A stretch of 64,000 nt of DNA, from assembly GCF_030068605.1 (NCBI RefSeq), contig NZ_JASJOU010000001.1, positions 744,001-808,000 on the forward strand, read 5' to 3'. The translations under genes were made by a program, and so were the position numbers. Of the stretch, positions 8,523 to 17,461 are shown piece by piece. The notes under the pieces are model-generated. The model was not told where the DNA came from, ran no database searches, and saw only the letters and a list, made by a program, of their open reading frames with translations. Each line of letters begins with the position of its first letter. The stretch's first letter is position 1. The DNA comes from Xanthocytophaga agilis. GTDB lineage: Bacteria; Bacteroidota; Bacteroidia; Cytophagales; 172606-1.

Positions 8523-9062
8523 ATGGCAGCACAATCCAATGCTGAATCGGAAGAAGAATTTCGTTCAGAAGTTAAACAAACAAAGAAGCATTTAGCAAAC
8601 CCTCCAGTTTCAGTTATCAGATTACTGACAGGGATTATTGCCCGTATGGAGGCAGAAGCCAACCGATTGCATGAGCATCCATATCTTCAATCTGAAGAGA
8701 ATGCATCGGATTCTCCAACAGATTCATTATTACCCCTGACTATGCTGGAATGGACAGTATATAAGGATTTGAATGCTGTTATTGCTACACACAATGGAAT
8801 TATTACAATATGTACAAATACACTTGCATCTATTTTAGCAGATCATACCTATAAGAGAGAAGAGGTTATTGAATTGTTTCATGAATTTGAACAGGCTATA
8901 AACCTGGAACCTGACTTTCTCAATGAGGCGAAGAAAAAGATGTTTACCAGAGAAATCCGTATAGATATGTTACGGAGGGTACTTTGTACAACGAAACTTG
9001 ACAGTGAAACATGGTATAGGATATACAGAGATTTGCCAGATCTAATAGAGGGTTCTCTATAA
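8523..9062 (+). CDS. Hypothetical protein, 179 residues, mostly helical
   Basis: The ATG at 8523 (MAAQSNAESEEEF) is preferred over a further-upstream TTG-type start because the added 34 residues look non-coding. The protein is soluble and largely alpha-helical: RSEVKQTKKHL, SVIRLLTGIIARMEAEANRL, then a longer helix around EEVIELFHEFEQAI. No domain was recognised. It converges on the AraC gene that follows, with only 27 bases between the stop codons. Confidence 0.6.
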   Translation: MAAQSNAESEEEFRSEVKQTKKHLANPPVSVIRLLTGIIARMEAEANRLHEHPYLQSEENASDSPTDSLLPLTMLEWTVYKDLNAVIATHNGIITICTNTLASILADHTYKREEVIELFHEFEQAINLEPDFLNEAKKKMFTREIRIDMLRRVLCTTKLDSETWYRIYRDLPDLIEGSL

Positions 9063-9089
9063 AAGAGTCGTTTGACTTGAAAAGAAGTA

Positions 9090-9890
9090 CTAAACCATAG
9101 AAGGGGATACCCCATAGGCTTTCTTGAATACATACGAAAAATGGGACAGATCTTCAAAACCCAGATCCAGATAAACATCAGAAGCTGTTTTCTTTTTCTC
9201 TTTGATAAGATAATAAGCTTCTTTCAATCTACGATGAATCAACCAGTGACTGGGTGTATCCTGAAACACTTTTTCAAAGTCCCGTTTAAAGGTTGATAAA
9301 CTACGACCTGTAAGATAGGCAAACCGTTGCAGATCTACATTAAAATGGTAGTTCTGGTTCATAAAAGCTTCCAGATCTATTTTGCCAGGTTCTGAAAAGT
9401 CAAACAGAATATTCTTTAACTCAGGTTTTAGTTGTAAGAGCAGAAGCAGAGCTTCATTTTGCTTCACAGTCAGCAAAGCTTCGTTTTCTTTCTGAGTAAA
9501 TAGTTGCTCATAGGCCCGTAAAGATTCCATATAACTAATCAATACTGGCACATGGGTCAGAGGAATAAATGCAGGTGTATTTACTGTCTTATCTGGTTTA
9601 TACCCATACTCCAGATTAAACCTACGTAACGTATCCTGATCAAAATAGATACTGACAGAACGATACTCTCCATCTGCTGGTGGTTGTTTGGCGTATTTAG
9701 CCAACTGATTACGCCGACAAAAGTATATATCACCTTGCTGAAAGGACTGACGGGTAGTGATATCACTCATTTCCATACTACCGGACACAATATAACTGAT
9801 AGTATGTTCGGGGATAAATTGCTCTCCAGCTCTGCTACGATGAAAATAACAGGAATATTGTATTGGTAATGTGGATGGCTTAGTACTCAT
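9090..9890 (-). CDS. AraC-family transcriptional regulator
   Basis: A 266-residue regulator. The N-terminal part (about 15-130) looks like a cupin-type sensor with SGSMEMSD and GDIYFCRRNQLAKY. The C-terminal part holds two helix-turn-helix units: DLQRFAYLTGRSLSTFKRDF and ASDVYLDLGFEDLSHFSY, followed by KKAYGVSPS. The start at MSTKPSTL is chosen because sequence further upstream overlaps the end of the aldehyde dehydrogenase gene. It lies 70 bases behind that gene on the same strand and probably shares its transcript, which suggests it controls aldehyde metabolism; that link is inferred. Confidence 0.85.
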   Translation of the reverse strand: MSTKPSTLPIQYSCYFHRSRAGEQFIPEHTISYIVSGSMEMSDITTRQSFQQGDIYFCRRNQLAKYAKQPPADGEYRSVSIYFDQDTLRRFNLEYGYKPDKTVNTPAFIPLTHVPVLISYMESLRAYEQLFTQKENEALLTVKQNEALLLLLQLKPELKNILFDFSEPGKIDLEAFMNQNYHFNVDLQRFAYLTGRSLSTFKRDFEKVFQDTPSHWLIHRRLKEAYYLIKEKKKTASDVYLDLGFEDLSHFSYVFKKAYGVSPSMV

Positions 9891-9960
9891 AAAGAAAAAG
9901 TAATGTAAAGAAAATGGTTTACAAACGATAAATTGTCTGTAAACCATTCCGGAATAGTGT

Positions 9961-11376
9961 TTATTCAATAATGGTTTTAGGTTCCAGATAAGCTTCCAGG
10001 CCAAAGATACCATATTCCCGTCCAAGTCCAGATTGCTTAAAGCCACCAAAAGGCGCCATTGGATCATGTTTCAGACAGTTGATCAGTACCCGTCCTGCAT
10101 GTAACTGCCCAGCAACTTGATGTGCCCGCTTCTCATCAGAGGAACTAACATATGCCTGCAATCCATAATCTGTGTCATTGGCTATCTCAATGGCCTCCTC
10201 TTCTGTTTTATATGAGATCACAGATAGTACAGGACCAAATATTTCTTCTCTGGCAATACGCATTTGGTTGTTTACATTCACAAACACAGTTGGTTTGACA
10301 AAGTTTCCTGCTTCAAGGCCTGAGGGCTGTCCAATACCTCCAGTTAGTAATTCTGCACCTTCTTCCAATCCTAACCGAATATAGGATTGTACACGATCAT
10401 ATTGCTTTTTGCTTACCAAAGGACCTACAGCGGTATCTGCGTCCTGTGGGTTTCCTACTTTCACGTGTTCAACTGTTTCTTTTACTAGTTTTTTTACTTC
10501 TTCCAGGTGCGTTTCAGGTACTAATAACCGTGTACCTGCCACACAGGCTTGTCCACTATTCATAAACGCTGCCTGAATCGCCAATGGAACAGCCGTTTCA
10601 AAATTAGCATCTTCCAGGATAATATTAGGTGATTTGCCACCCAGTTCCAGCGTAATTCGTTTCATGCTATCCGCTGCATTTCGGGCAATGGATTTACCAA
10701 CCTGAGTAGAACCTGTAAATGAAATCTTAGCAATGTCCGGATGGCGACTGATTTCAGCGCCTACTACATCCCCACGACCATTTACAATGTTAAACACTCC
10801 AGCAGGCAAACCGGCTTCATGCAAACATTCTGTAAGGATCTGCGTTTGCAGCGCACTCATCTCGCTAGGTTTGATCACTGCGGTGCATCCTGCTGCGATG
10901 GCGGTCGATAATTTGTTAGAAATAAAACTATTGCTTGCATTCCAGGGTGTAATGATACCTACTACACCAACAGGTTCCATATGCACCTGTGATTGGCCTA
11001 CAGTTCGTACTAGCTCTACTTGTTTTAGCGTCTCCATCGCACTTTGAATACTGTTTAGTGCATTGAGTGTACTCATTTTGGAGAATTGCAGCGTGCCCCC
11101 ATATTCCCGAACCATCACTTCCGTAAGTTCATCCTGGCGCTTGGCTATTGCCTCATACATCTTTTGCAGATATTCCAAACGTTGTTCTTTGGTTGTCTGT
11201 GAGAAGGATTTGAAGGCAGCTTTTGCACTGGCAATTGCTTTACGTGTATCTTCTACATCACCGAGTTGGACAGTGCCAATTACTGTGTTATTGCTTGGGT
11301 TAATCAGTTCAGCAACTTCTGTTCCGTGTGGAGTTACAAAGGCTCCGTTTACATAGATTTTATCAATTGTTTTCAT
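9961..11376 (-). CDS. NAD(P)-dependent aldehyde dehydrogenase
   Basis: A 471-residue enzyme of normal family length. Catalytic residues are visible: Asn146 in TPWNASN, Lys169 in VIKPSE, Glu244 in ELGGKSPN and the nucleophile Cys278 in GQACVAG. The FTGSTQVGKSIA motif (about 220-231) is the cofactor-binding turn, and EEIFGPVLSV lies near the end. It oxidises an aldehyde to its acid in the cytoplasm; the natural substrate is not evident. The AraC regulator follows on the same strand. The DapA-like and cupin genes nearby might supply a semialdehyde, but they are separately transcribed. Confidence 0.92.
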   Translation of the reverse strand: MKTIDKIYVNGAFVTPHGTEVAELINPSNNTVIGTVQLGDVEDTRKAIASAKAAFKSFSQTTKEQRLEYLQKMYEAIAKRQDELTEVMVREYGGTLQFSKMSTLNALNSIQSAMETLKQVELVRTVGQSQVHMEPVGVVGIITPWNASNSFISNKLSTAIAAGCTAVIKPSEMSALQTQILTECLHEAGLPAGVFNIVNGRGDVVGAEISRHPDIAKISFTGSTQVGKSIARNAADSMKRITLELGGKSPNIILEDANFETAVPLAIQAAFMNSGQACVAGTRLLVPETHLEEVKKLVKETVEHVKVGNPQDADTAVGPLVSKKQYDRVQSYIRLGLEEGAELLTGGIGQPSGLEAGNFVKPTVFVNVNNQMRIAREEIFGPVLSVISYKTEEEAIEIANDTDYGLQAYVSSSDEKRAHQVAGQLHAGRVLINCLKHDPMAPFGGFKQSGLGREYGIFGLEAYLEPKTIIE

Positions 11377-11729
11377 CGAGTTGATTGTTTTTGTTTCTAC
11401 AAAAGTCGACAGATTATGCTGGGTTTACTTTGCTAAAAAGTTCAATGTTGGTTTGTTGTAAAGTTCAACTTCGATGCTTACATAGCTTTTAATCTTTGCT
11501 GGCGAATTTCCATAAACACGGAAAGTACTACCTTGTCTCATGTGAGGAAAAGGTCAGAAATTACACTTTTCCATGTCAGATATAAGGTTTTTTAGAGGGT
11601 TTGTTAAGGTAGAGGATTGAGTTTTAATGATTTAACTGCGCAGAGGCTCCTTTTACGAATAAAAGAAAAAAAGGTATATGTGTATGGTAATGAATAAATT
11701 ATGACTTTACAAAGGGGGTATGAATGTAG
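11377..11729. other. Intergenic stretch upstream of the aldehyde dehydrogenase
   Basis: About 350 AT-rich bases with no convincing open frame. It must hold the minus-strand promoter of the aldehyde dehydrogenase gene, but no clear TA-N2-TTTG element was found on that strand. Confidence 0.4.
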
Positions 11730-11737
11730 TATCTTTG
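11730..11737 (+). promoter_or_regulatory. -7 element of a candidate small RNA
   Basis: TATCTTTG is an exact TA-N2-TTTG match. No gene starts within the next 250 bases, but a strong terminator follows about 90 bases later. Confidence 0.55.
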
Positions 11738-11743
11738 TATTGT

Positions 11744-11860
11744 TAGTCAAGCAGATATATCCTCAGATGTAAGTCTGATATAAATATAAAAATACGAATT
11801 TAGGTTGTAAGTGGTTTGTTACTGAAATTCTCCGAAGGTCTCCCTCGGAGAATTTTTGTT
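11744..11860 (+). ncRNA. Candidate small RNA, about 115 nt
   Basis: The stretch begins about seven bases after the -7 element and ends in the terminator at 11825-11860. It has no open frame of note (an ATG is followed at once by TAA). It does not match tmRNA, 6S RNA, RNase P or SRP RNA by eye. The downstream DinB gene starts 140 bases after the terminator, so this is not simply its leader. It could also be an attenuated leader. Confidence 0.5.
11825..11860 (+). terminator. Strong terminator
   Basis: An 11-bp perfect stem AAATTCTCCGA (11825-11835) with TCGGAGAATTT (11845-11855), a 9-nt loop, then TTGTTTTT. Confidence 0.8.
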
Positions 11861-11999
11861 TTTAGAAGTGTAAAGTATTGTTTATCTATCAACAAATGAT
11901 CAGATAAAACATTTGTTGTCGCAATTCCACCCATACTTTGACGGATACACACAGCATTCAATGAAGTAGAAATGGTGAACTTTGTGAAAAAAGATCACT

Positions 12000-12521
12000 A
12001 TGATACCTGCATCAGAAAAAGATACACTTTATGAGGCATTGGCAGAAGCCTTTGAAGCCTTTATCTCAATGATTTCTCAATTTGATGAATCGGTTGTAAA
12101 TACTGCTCCCTTTACTGGAAGCTGGACTCCAGCTCAGGTGGTTACACATATTTTGCTGGCTACAGATGGTCTTCCAGATAGCAAGATAACTCCGACAAAT
12201 CGTGTGTATGATTCCTGTCTTCCTCAGATTCGTCCCTGGTGGGAGGACTGGAACCAAAAGTTTCAGTCACCTGAAAGCCTGGAACCAGACAGTCTCCCTC
12301 ATGAAAAAAGTGAACTTATCACTGAACTAAAACGTGTGAAGGATAAAGACCTGGCTATTGTCAGAGAAAAAGATCTGACTATTATCTGTCAGGATTTTGA
12401 GCTGCCCGGCGTTGGGTATCTTACCCGGTATGAATGGCTCTGGTTTATCCAGATGCATTTGAAACGTCACAAATCTCAGTTGGAAAATATGGTAAACAGA
12501 AGTCTGGAGGCAGGAAGATAA
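12000..12521 (+). CDS. DinB-family protein
   Basis: A 173-residue four-helix protein. The N-terminal helix (EALAEAFEAFISMISQFDE) leads to FTGSWTPAQVVTHIL, which is the DinB_2 signature with a metal-type His, and the last helix has WFIQMHLKRHKSQLENM with the second and third His. DinB-like proteins bind a divalent metal; many act as thiol transferases in low-GC Gram-positives, and the Bacteroidota members are mostly uncharacterised. It is a single gene between the candidate small RNA and a convergent operon. Confidence 0.8.
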   Translation: MIPASEKDTLYEALAEAFEAFISMISQFDESVVNTAPFTGSWTPAQVVTHILLATDGLPDSKITPTNRVYDSCLPQIRPWWEDWNQKFQSPESLEPDSLPHEKSELITELKRVKDKDLAIVREKDLTIICQDFELPGVGYLTRYEWLWFIQMHLKRHKSQLENMVNRSLEAGR

Positions 12522-12569
12522 GGTACAACAGTCCATAGCATCTCTTTTATTTAACGGCTATCCTCTTAC

Positions 12570-12650
12570 AAATACTAAGGTCCTGAAGACCTGTCAATAA
12601 TTGCCATATATACAAACAATCATTTCCTGGCCTTCAGGACCTTAGTATTT
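12570..12650. terminator. 19-bp perfect inverted repeat between convergent genes
   Basis: Left arm 12570-12588, right arm 12632-12650, exact complements, separated by 43 bases. On either strand it ends in T-rich sequence. It lies between the DinB gene and the end of the thioredoxin-like gene, so it may stop transcription from both sides. Confidence 0.6.
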
Positions 12651-12667
12651 TAATTATTTCAATGGTA

Positions 12668-12898
12668 TTATTTTAACTCTTCTATTGAAGCACCAAAGTT
12701 AATGTGCAACACATTTCCATTGGGTGTTACCAAGGCAGGAACAGATTTTACACCTGCTTTTTCGGCCTCTGTAACTTTTGATTTGTCTGTTCCTAGATGG
12801 ACTACCTCAACTTGTTCAGAAGGAATAAGGGTTAAAATATCCTGTTCTGCACTTACACAAACAGGACAACCTGCATGATAAAAAACTGATTTTGGCAT
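12668..12898 (-). CDS. Small thioredoxin-like protein with CPVC motif
   Basis: A 76-residue cytoplasmic protein. It opens with SVFYHAGCPVC, a strand followed by a CxxC redox motif (Cys12, Cys15), then has VEVVHLGTDKS and the conserved cis-proline loop KSVPALVT. This is a minimal thioredoxin or glutaredoxin fold, shorter than the usual 100-110 residues. It begins five bases after the DapA-like gene ends and is surely in the same operon. It may reduce a partner enzyme of that operon; its partner is unknown. Confidence 0.85.
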   Translation of the reverse strand: MPKSVFYHAGCPVCVSAEQDILTLIPSEQVEVVHLGTDKSKVTEAEKAGVKSVPALVTPNGNVLHINFGASIEELK

Positions 12899-12903
12899 TT
12901 TGT

Positions 12904-13788
12904 TTACTTGTTAATTTGTGAAAGAATAGTTTTTAATTCTGCTGATTCAATATTTGTCAAGGGCTTTAACGGACTTCTCAGCTGTCCTCCGTCTTCTCCC
13001 AGGATGTTTAAGCCAGCCTGGATAGCTCTTGGCAATCCTTTGGATACGATAAATTTCAATAGGTCTAGTTGTTGATAGAAAACACGTTGTGCTTCAGCCA
13101 GGTCATTATTTTGAATAGTATTGTACAACTGCGTCGTTAATTCCGGTATCAGATTAGGAGCTGCGGTACACCAGCCGTTAGCACCTGCTGCAAAAGCAGC
13201 TAGGGCCAGCGGATTAGAGCCATTGTAAAAGGCAACATCTTCACCTAATTCCTTTCGTAAATAGTGCATTCGCTGTATATCACCTGTACTTTCCTTAATC
13301 ATTGTCACATTGGGAATTTTCAGCAAACGTTTCAGCAATGCTGGTGACATATCTACCCCGCCGGTTGCCGGGTTGTTATATACCATGATAGGAATGGATA
13401 GTTTGGAAGCAACTGCATCATAATGTTGTACAATCTCATCATCAGTAAGTTTCCAGTAACTCATCGGGATAATCATTACTGCTGTGGCTCCTGCTTTTTC
13501 TGCAAACCGGGCATGATAAATGGTTTTATCTGTTGTAAGATTAGATACACCTACCAGAGTAGGTACTCGGTTTGCCACTTGTTGCATAGTAGCTTCTGTG
13601 ACAGCCTCCTTTTCTTCGTCTGTCAGATAGGGTAATACACCTGTACTTCCCAAAGGAGCAATACCATGTGCTCCTGAAACAATTAACCGATCTACCTGTT
13701 TTTTGAACAAAGGAATATCAACTTTTTCCTGATTGTCAAAGGGAGTGATTGGGTAGGCTATTATGCCTTTGAATGAAATGGACTTCAT
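12904..13788 (-). CDS. Dihydrodipicolinate synthase / N-acetylneuraminate lyase family aldolase
   Basis: A 294-residue class I aldolase of the normal length. The GSTGVLPYLTDEE motif (about 48-59) is the pyruvate-binding loop, Tyr137 lies in MVYNNPATG, and Lys165 in MIKEST is the Schiff-base lysine. Members condense or cleave pyruvate and an aldehyde. It sits between a cupin gene and a thioredoxin-like gene and faces a MocR regulator, so a catabolic reaction such as sugar-acid or hydroxyproline-derivative cleavage fits better than lysine synthesis. That is inference; a housekeeping dapA would not usually be in such a setting. Confidence 0.85.
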   Translation of the reverse strand: MKSISFKGIIAYPITPFDNQEKVDIPLFKKQVDRLIVSGAHGIAPLGSTGVLPYLTDEEKEAVTEATMQQVANRVPTLVGVSNLTTDKTIYHARFAEKAGATAVMIIPMSYWKLTDDEIVQHYDAVASKLSIPIMVYNNPATGGVDMSPALLKRLLKIPNVTMIKESTGDIQRMHYLRKELGEDVAFYNGSNPLALAAFAAGANGWCTAAPNLIPELTTQLYNTIQNNDLAEAQRVFYQQLDLLKFIVSKGLPRAIQAGLNILGEDGGQLRSPLKPLTNIESAELKTILSQINK

Positions 13789-13844
13789 TTGAAACGTTGT
13801 GGGTAAGGATAATAATTCTTGAAAAAGAAAGGTTTGTTCTTTGG

Positions 13845-14342
13845 TTACAGATCTCTTCCTTCTTCTTCACGAAGGGCAACACCCAGGTTTTGTAGTTGTG
13901 GAGCATTCTCACAGGCAATATATTTTGCAGGTTCTGTATCGCTCAGATTCTGGTGTCTGTGCCAGGCCCAGGATGGAATATAAACGGCATCACCTGTCTG
14001 CCATTCAATGCGTTCGTCTTCGATTTCGGTCCACCCTTTGCCTTCAAGCACATATAAGACTGTTTCGTAGGTATGGCGATGGCGGTTGGTTACTTGTCCA
14101 GGTAAGAGTCCGCCAATGGTCAGACTTACATTCTTACTGGGTAAATCTACAAAGTAAACAGGGTGTTTTCGTTCGGTTGAGAATTGATTATGCTCACCTG
14201 CATTCACTATATTCCTGTGAATAAGATGGGATGGCTTTACATATACTGGTCGTGCATAAGTTTTATGAAAATCCTTGGAGCTAAATTGTTTTTGTTCTTC
14301 CTGAATTTCCATTGCTGCTGAAGTTGTTTCTGGTTTAGTCAT
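13845..14342 (-). CDS. Cupin-domain protein
   Basis: A 165-residue single-domain cupin. The metal-binding motif reads HRHTYE (His88, His90, Glu93) with a later His128/His130 in SWAWHRH, the full set of four ligands. GLLPGQ and GDAVYIP are the conserved cupin turns. An extended N-terminal tail of about 55 residues precedes the barrel. The gene is first in a three-gene operon with the DapA-like aldolase and the thioredoxin-like gene. It may be a dioxygenase or isomerase acting on the same substrate; the sequence does not say which. Confidence 0.85.
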   Translation of the reverse strand: MTKPETTSAAMEIQEEQKQFSSKDFHKTYARPVYVKPSHLIHRNIVNAGEHNQFSTERKHPVYFVDLPSKNVSLTIGGLLPGQVTNRHRHTYETVLYVLEGKGWTEIEDERIEWQTGDAVYIPSWAWHRHQNLSDTEPAKYIACENAPQLQNLGVALREEEGRDL

Positions 14343-14380
14343 AGCAGAGTTTATTTTATGTTTTTTGCCTTATTGCCTTA

Positions 14381-14440
14381 CAAAAATAGAGTACCTTTGG
14401 ACTACTATACTGATACAGTTTTACTAAAAATAGATAGTCC
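14381..14440. promoter_or_regulatory. Back-to-back promoters and possible MocR operator
   Basis: On the minus strand TATTTTTG (plus 14381-14388) fits the -7 consensus for the cupin operon. On the plus strand TACCTTTG (14392-14399) fits it for the regulator gene. The two are only three bases apart. GGACTA at 14399-14404 and TAGTCC at 14435-14440 form an inverted pair that could be the regulator's site. One protein bound here could control both directions. Confidence 0.5.
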
Positions 14441-14442
14441 AG

Positions 14443-15861
14443 ATGCTTCGACCATGGAAATTAGAAATCCAGTTAGATTATACTGCTGAGAAGGCTATTT
14501 ACCTCCAAATAGCTGATGCCATTATTGCAGATATACAATCAGGAAGAGTAAAAGGGGGGACGGCCTTGCCGGGGAGCAGGGCACTGGCACAGGAGTTGAA
14601 GGTAAACCGAAATACAATAGTGGAAGCGTTGAATGTACTGCTGACAGAGGAATGGCTGGTTTCTAAAGAACGAAAAGGGACTTTTGTGGCAGATACATTG
14701 CCTTCCCTTGTCAAAGATCCAGCTAGCAATTTCTCTGTTACTACCAAGGATAAAACACTGAATGTGTTTCGTATTAATTTTGATGATGGGCATCCGGATA
14801 GTAAGATTGCACCTGTGGCAGAACTAGCCAGAGCATACCGACAGATTTTTAACCGAAAAGCCCGGTGGCAGATGATGGGATATAGTAGCGAACTGGGGGA
14901 TATAGAGTTTAGAAAATCAGTAGTCCAAATGCTTAATCACCAACGGGGAATGCAGGTAGATGAACATTCCATCTGTATAACCAGAGGTAGCCAGATGGCA
15001 ATGTATTTAACAGCTCACTGTCTGCAGGAGAAGAACAAATACATTTTAGTAGAAAATCCCGGATACAAGCCTGCCTGGAAAGCATTTGAACAAACTGGTG
15101 CCAGGCTATTGCCTGTTCGGGTAGATCAGGACGGATTGGTTATTGAAGATGTAGTAGCGCACTTAAAATCAGGTAAAAAGATAAATGCTATCTATACCAC
15201 ACCACACCGGCAATATCCAACGACAGTAACACTAAGTCTTCAGCGAAGACTTGAGCTTATTCGGTTGTCTAATGTGTATGGATTTACGATTATTGAAGAC
15301 GACTACGATAACGAATTTCATTTTGGATATCGACCTGTATTTCCATTATCAAGTTTTACAGAGCTAAAACACTATGTATATATTGGCACAATGAGCAAAG
15401 TAGTGGCTCCCGCACTGAGAATCGGATATCTGGTAAGTAACGACACTACTTTGATTGACAGGGTTGGATCTTTACGAAAAATTATAGATGTACAGGGTGA
15501 TGTTATAATGGAGCAAGCTGTTTTGCAACTTATCAAAGATGGTACTATAAAACGGCATCTGCGAAAGGCAACCCATTATTACAAATCAAAAAGAGATTTT
15601 ATGGCAGAGTTACTAAAAAAGTATCTGTCAGAGAAAGCCGATTATACTATTCCTGATGGTGGACTGGCTTTTTGGGTTGTTCCCAGAATGAAAGTAAACT
15701 GGGAACAGGTTTCTGCCCAACTTCAGACCAAAGGGATTAAAATCATTACACCTGACGACTACAGTTTTGATAGTTCTGTAAACGGTATTCGTTTAAGTTA
15801 TGGTTCATTGTCAGAAGAAGATTTGGAAAGAGGAGTTCAAACGTTGGCCTTGTTACTTTGA
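14443..15861 (+). CDS. MocR/PdxR-family regulator (GntR helix-turn-helix fused to aminotransferase fold)
   Basis: A 472-residue protein. The winged helix-turn-helix covers about residues 14-85 (LPGSRALAQELKVNRNTI and the wing KERKGTFV). A linker leads to a class I aminotransferase-like domain with NPGYKP (205-210), the EDDYDNEF cofactor motif (285-292) and a PLP lysine, Lys319 in GTMSKV. MocR proteins bind PLP or a PLP-amino adduct and switch nearby metabolic genes. It is transcribed away from the cupin-aldolase-thioredoxin operon and is the likely regulator of it. An ordinary aminotransferase is excluded by the N-terminal domain. Confidence 0.92.
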   Translation: MLRPWKLEIQLDYTAEKAIYLQIADAIIADIQSGRVKGGTALPGSRALAQELKVNRNTIVEALNVLLTEEWLVSKERKGTFVADTLPSLVKDPASNFSVTTKDKTLNVFRINFDDGHPDSKIAPVAELARAYRQIFNRKARWQMMGYSSELGDIEFRKSVVQMLNHQRGMQVDEHSICITRGSQMAMYLTAHCLQEKNKYILVENPGYKPAWKAFEQTGARLLPVRVDQDGLVIEDVVAHLKSGKKINAIYTTPHRQYPTTVTLSLQRRLELIRLSNVYGFTIIEDDYDNEFHFGYRPVFPLSSFTELKHYVYIGTMSKVVAPALRIGYLVSNDTTLIDRVGSLRKIIDVQGDVIMEQAVLQLIKDGTIKRHLRKATHYYKSKRDFMAELLKKYLSEKADYTIPDGGLAFWVVPRMKVNWEQVSAQLQTKGIKIITPDDYSFDSSVNGIRLSYGSLSEEDLERGVQTLALLL

Positions 15862-15890
15862 TGTTTCATGTCGCAATTTATCTGGATTAA

Positions 15891-17372
15891 CTATGACGCA
15901 ATAAGGTCAGATTTCCTGGCTTTGGTAAGCAGGATAAGTTGTCTGCATGCAATCAGTATATTCACTATGGCCACTATCCCCAACCAGATCATTATCTCAG
16001 GCATCATAAGAAAAATACCTTCCCAATGTAAAACCCTCCCAGATGCAAAAGCGATAAGGTGAGGCATGAATATCAACAGACAGCATGGTATCAATCGTAA
16101 GGAAAGAACGAACCAGGATCGCCATTTAGAGCCTTTTGAATAATTGACTATCCACTTGGAACTGCGATAAAGTCGGTAAATGCCCATTCCTAGTGCTATT
16201 CCTATAGCCAATATACTTAGCATCGCATACCCATTATTTGAAATACCAGATGCACCTATAGGTTGGTTGCGTAAAAGTGTGATTATTCCTTCCATAAATC
16301 CATGAAAATCCTGAAAAGCATTGATACCATTGTTACATAATACTACAATCCCATAGCCTTCCTTTGTTAACAATGTTTGCTCAGATTGGTATGTCCAGAG
16401 AATGCCACCATGAGACAGTTCTCCATTGTTGCCTGCTTTCCATCCCATGGCATAGTTACTTTTCACACCAGTAGGAGGGGTATGCAAGATTCTAATTCCC
16501 TTCGTGCTCAGTAGTTGTGTACTATCAATCGTTCCATTGTTTAGCTGCAACCTTAGCCAGTTAGACATATCATTTACTGTAGAAACCATTCCTGCTGAAC
16601 CAGAGACAAACCAGTCTTGCTCTTCTTTAGGCAAAGAAGTGCCAAATAATGAGTAGTATCCCTTTGCCAGGTTGCCTCCCGTTTTTGTATAAAATTCCTG
16701 AGTATGTGTCACATTTACTGTATGATTCATATGTAGGGGATCAAAAATGTGCTTTTTCAGATAGTTTGAAAAATCTTCCTTGCCAACCACTTCTATCAAA
16801 CGAGCCAGGATCTGGTAATTGGGATTGTAGTAGTGATATTTTTGTCCGGGATTATTAGTTAGATGTGCCTGCTGAAGATTTACCATTGCTCTTTCCAGCG
16901 AATGAGGCTGATCGAGTTTCATATCCGGAAAACCCAGATCAGACAAGCCACTGGTTTGGTAGAGTAGTTGCGCCACAGTGATTTTAGCACCTTCCGGATC
17001 GTTAATATGAAACGTGGGCAAGTAATGAGCAACCGGAAGAGTAAGGTTGATCTTGCCTGCATCTACCAGTTGCATTACGGCTAGTGCTGTAAAGGATTTG
17101 CTTAAGGATGCAATGGCAAAAGGTGTGTCACCAGTAATTATATGATTGCTAGTGGTTTGTCCATATCCTTTTGAGAAAAGTATTTTGTTTTTGTCTACAA
17201 TGGCAACAGCTATTCCTGAAATATTGGTTTTTTGTAGATACTCCTTAATAAAGCTATCAATAGCCGTTGTATCAATCTGATCTGGAATATGTTGTGTTGG
17301 AGTAGCTAACGTAACTTGTATCAGATATAGCCAATAACTGAAAAAAAGAAATAGTGTAAGGTAGGTTTTCAT
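15891..17372 (-). CDS. Membrane-bound serine hydrolase, class C beta-lactamase family
   Basis: A 493-residue protein. A signal region (about 1-23) is followed by a beta-lactamase/DD-peptidase fold: the SLSK motif with nucleophile Ser89 and Lys92, YYNPNY as the Tyr-x-Asn motif, and LSHGG replacing the KTG triad, as is common in esterase-type members. The C-terminal third has about four membrane segments (GYAMLSILAIGIALGMGIY, then WFVLSLRLIPCCLLIF, and two more). The start at MKTYLTLF gives a clean signal peptide. The role could be peptide or ester hydrolysis; antibiotic resistance is not indicated by these motifs alone. Confidence 0.82.
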   Translation of the reverse strand: MKTYLTLFLFFSYWLYLIQVTLATPTQHIPDQIDTTAIDSFIKEYLQKTNISGIAVAIVDKNKILFSKGYGQTTSNHIITGDTPFAIASLSKSFTALAVMQLVDAGKINLTLPVAHYLPTFHINDPEGAKITVAQLLYQTSGLSDLGFPDMKLDQPHSLERAMVNLQQAHLTNNPGQKYHYYNPNYQILARLIEVVGKEDFSNYLKKHIFDPLHMNHTVNVTHTQEFYTKTGGNLAKGYYSLFGTSLPKEEQDWFVSGSAGMVSTVNDMSNWLRLQLNNGTIDSTQLLSTKGIRILHTPPTGVKSNYAMGWKAGNNGELSHGGILWTYQSEQTLLTKEGYGIVVLCNNGINAFQDFHGFMEGIITLLRNQPIGASGISNNGYAMLSILAIGIALGMGIYRLYRSSKWIVNYSKGSKWRSWFVLSLRLIPCCLLIFMPHLIAFASGRVLHWEGIFLMMPEIMIWLGIVAIVNILIACRQLILLTKARKSDLIAS

Positions 17373-17461
17373 AGGTATAGGTGAAAAAGAGTGTAGCTGC
17401 AAAATACACCTAAAAAAATGACGGATTTATATACATATGTAAAGAAATCCAGTCTTGGAAA

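Noticed and set aside
8387-8662. Minus-strand 91-codon frame with a hydrophobic stretch
   Set aside because: It is antisense to the start of the 179-residue gene and lacks support beyond being open.
12904-13788. Housekeeping dapA for lysine biosynthesis
   Set aside because: The gene lies in a regulated operon with a cupin and a thioredoxin-like protein opposite a MocR regulator, which fits a catabolic aldolase better; not excluded by sequence alone.
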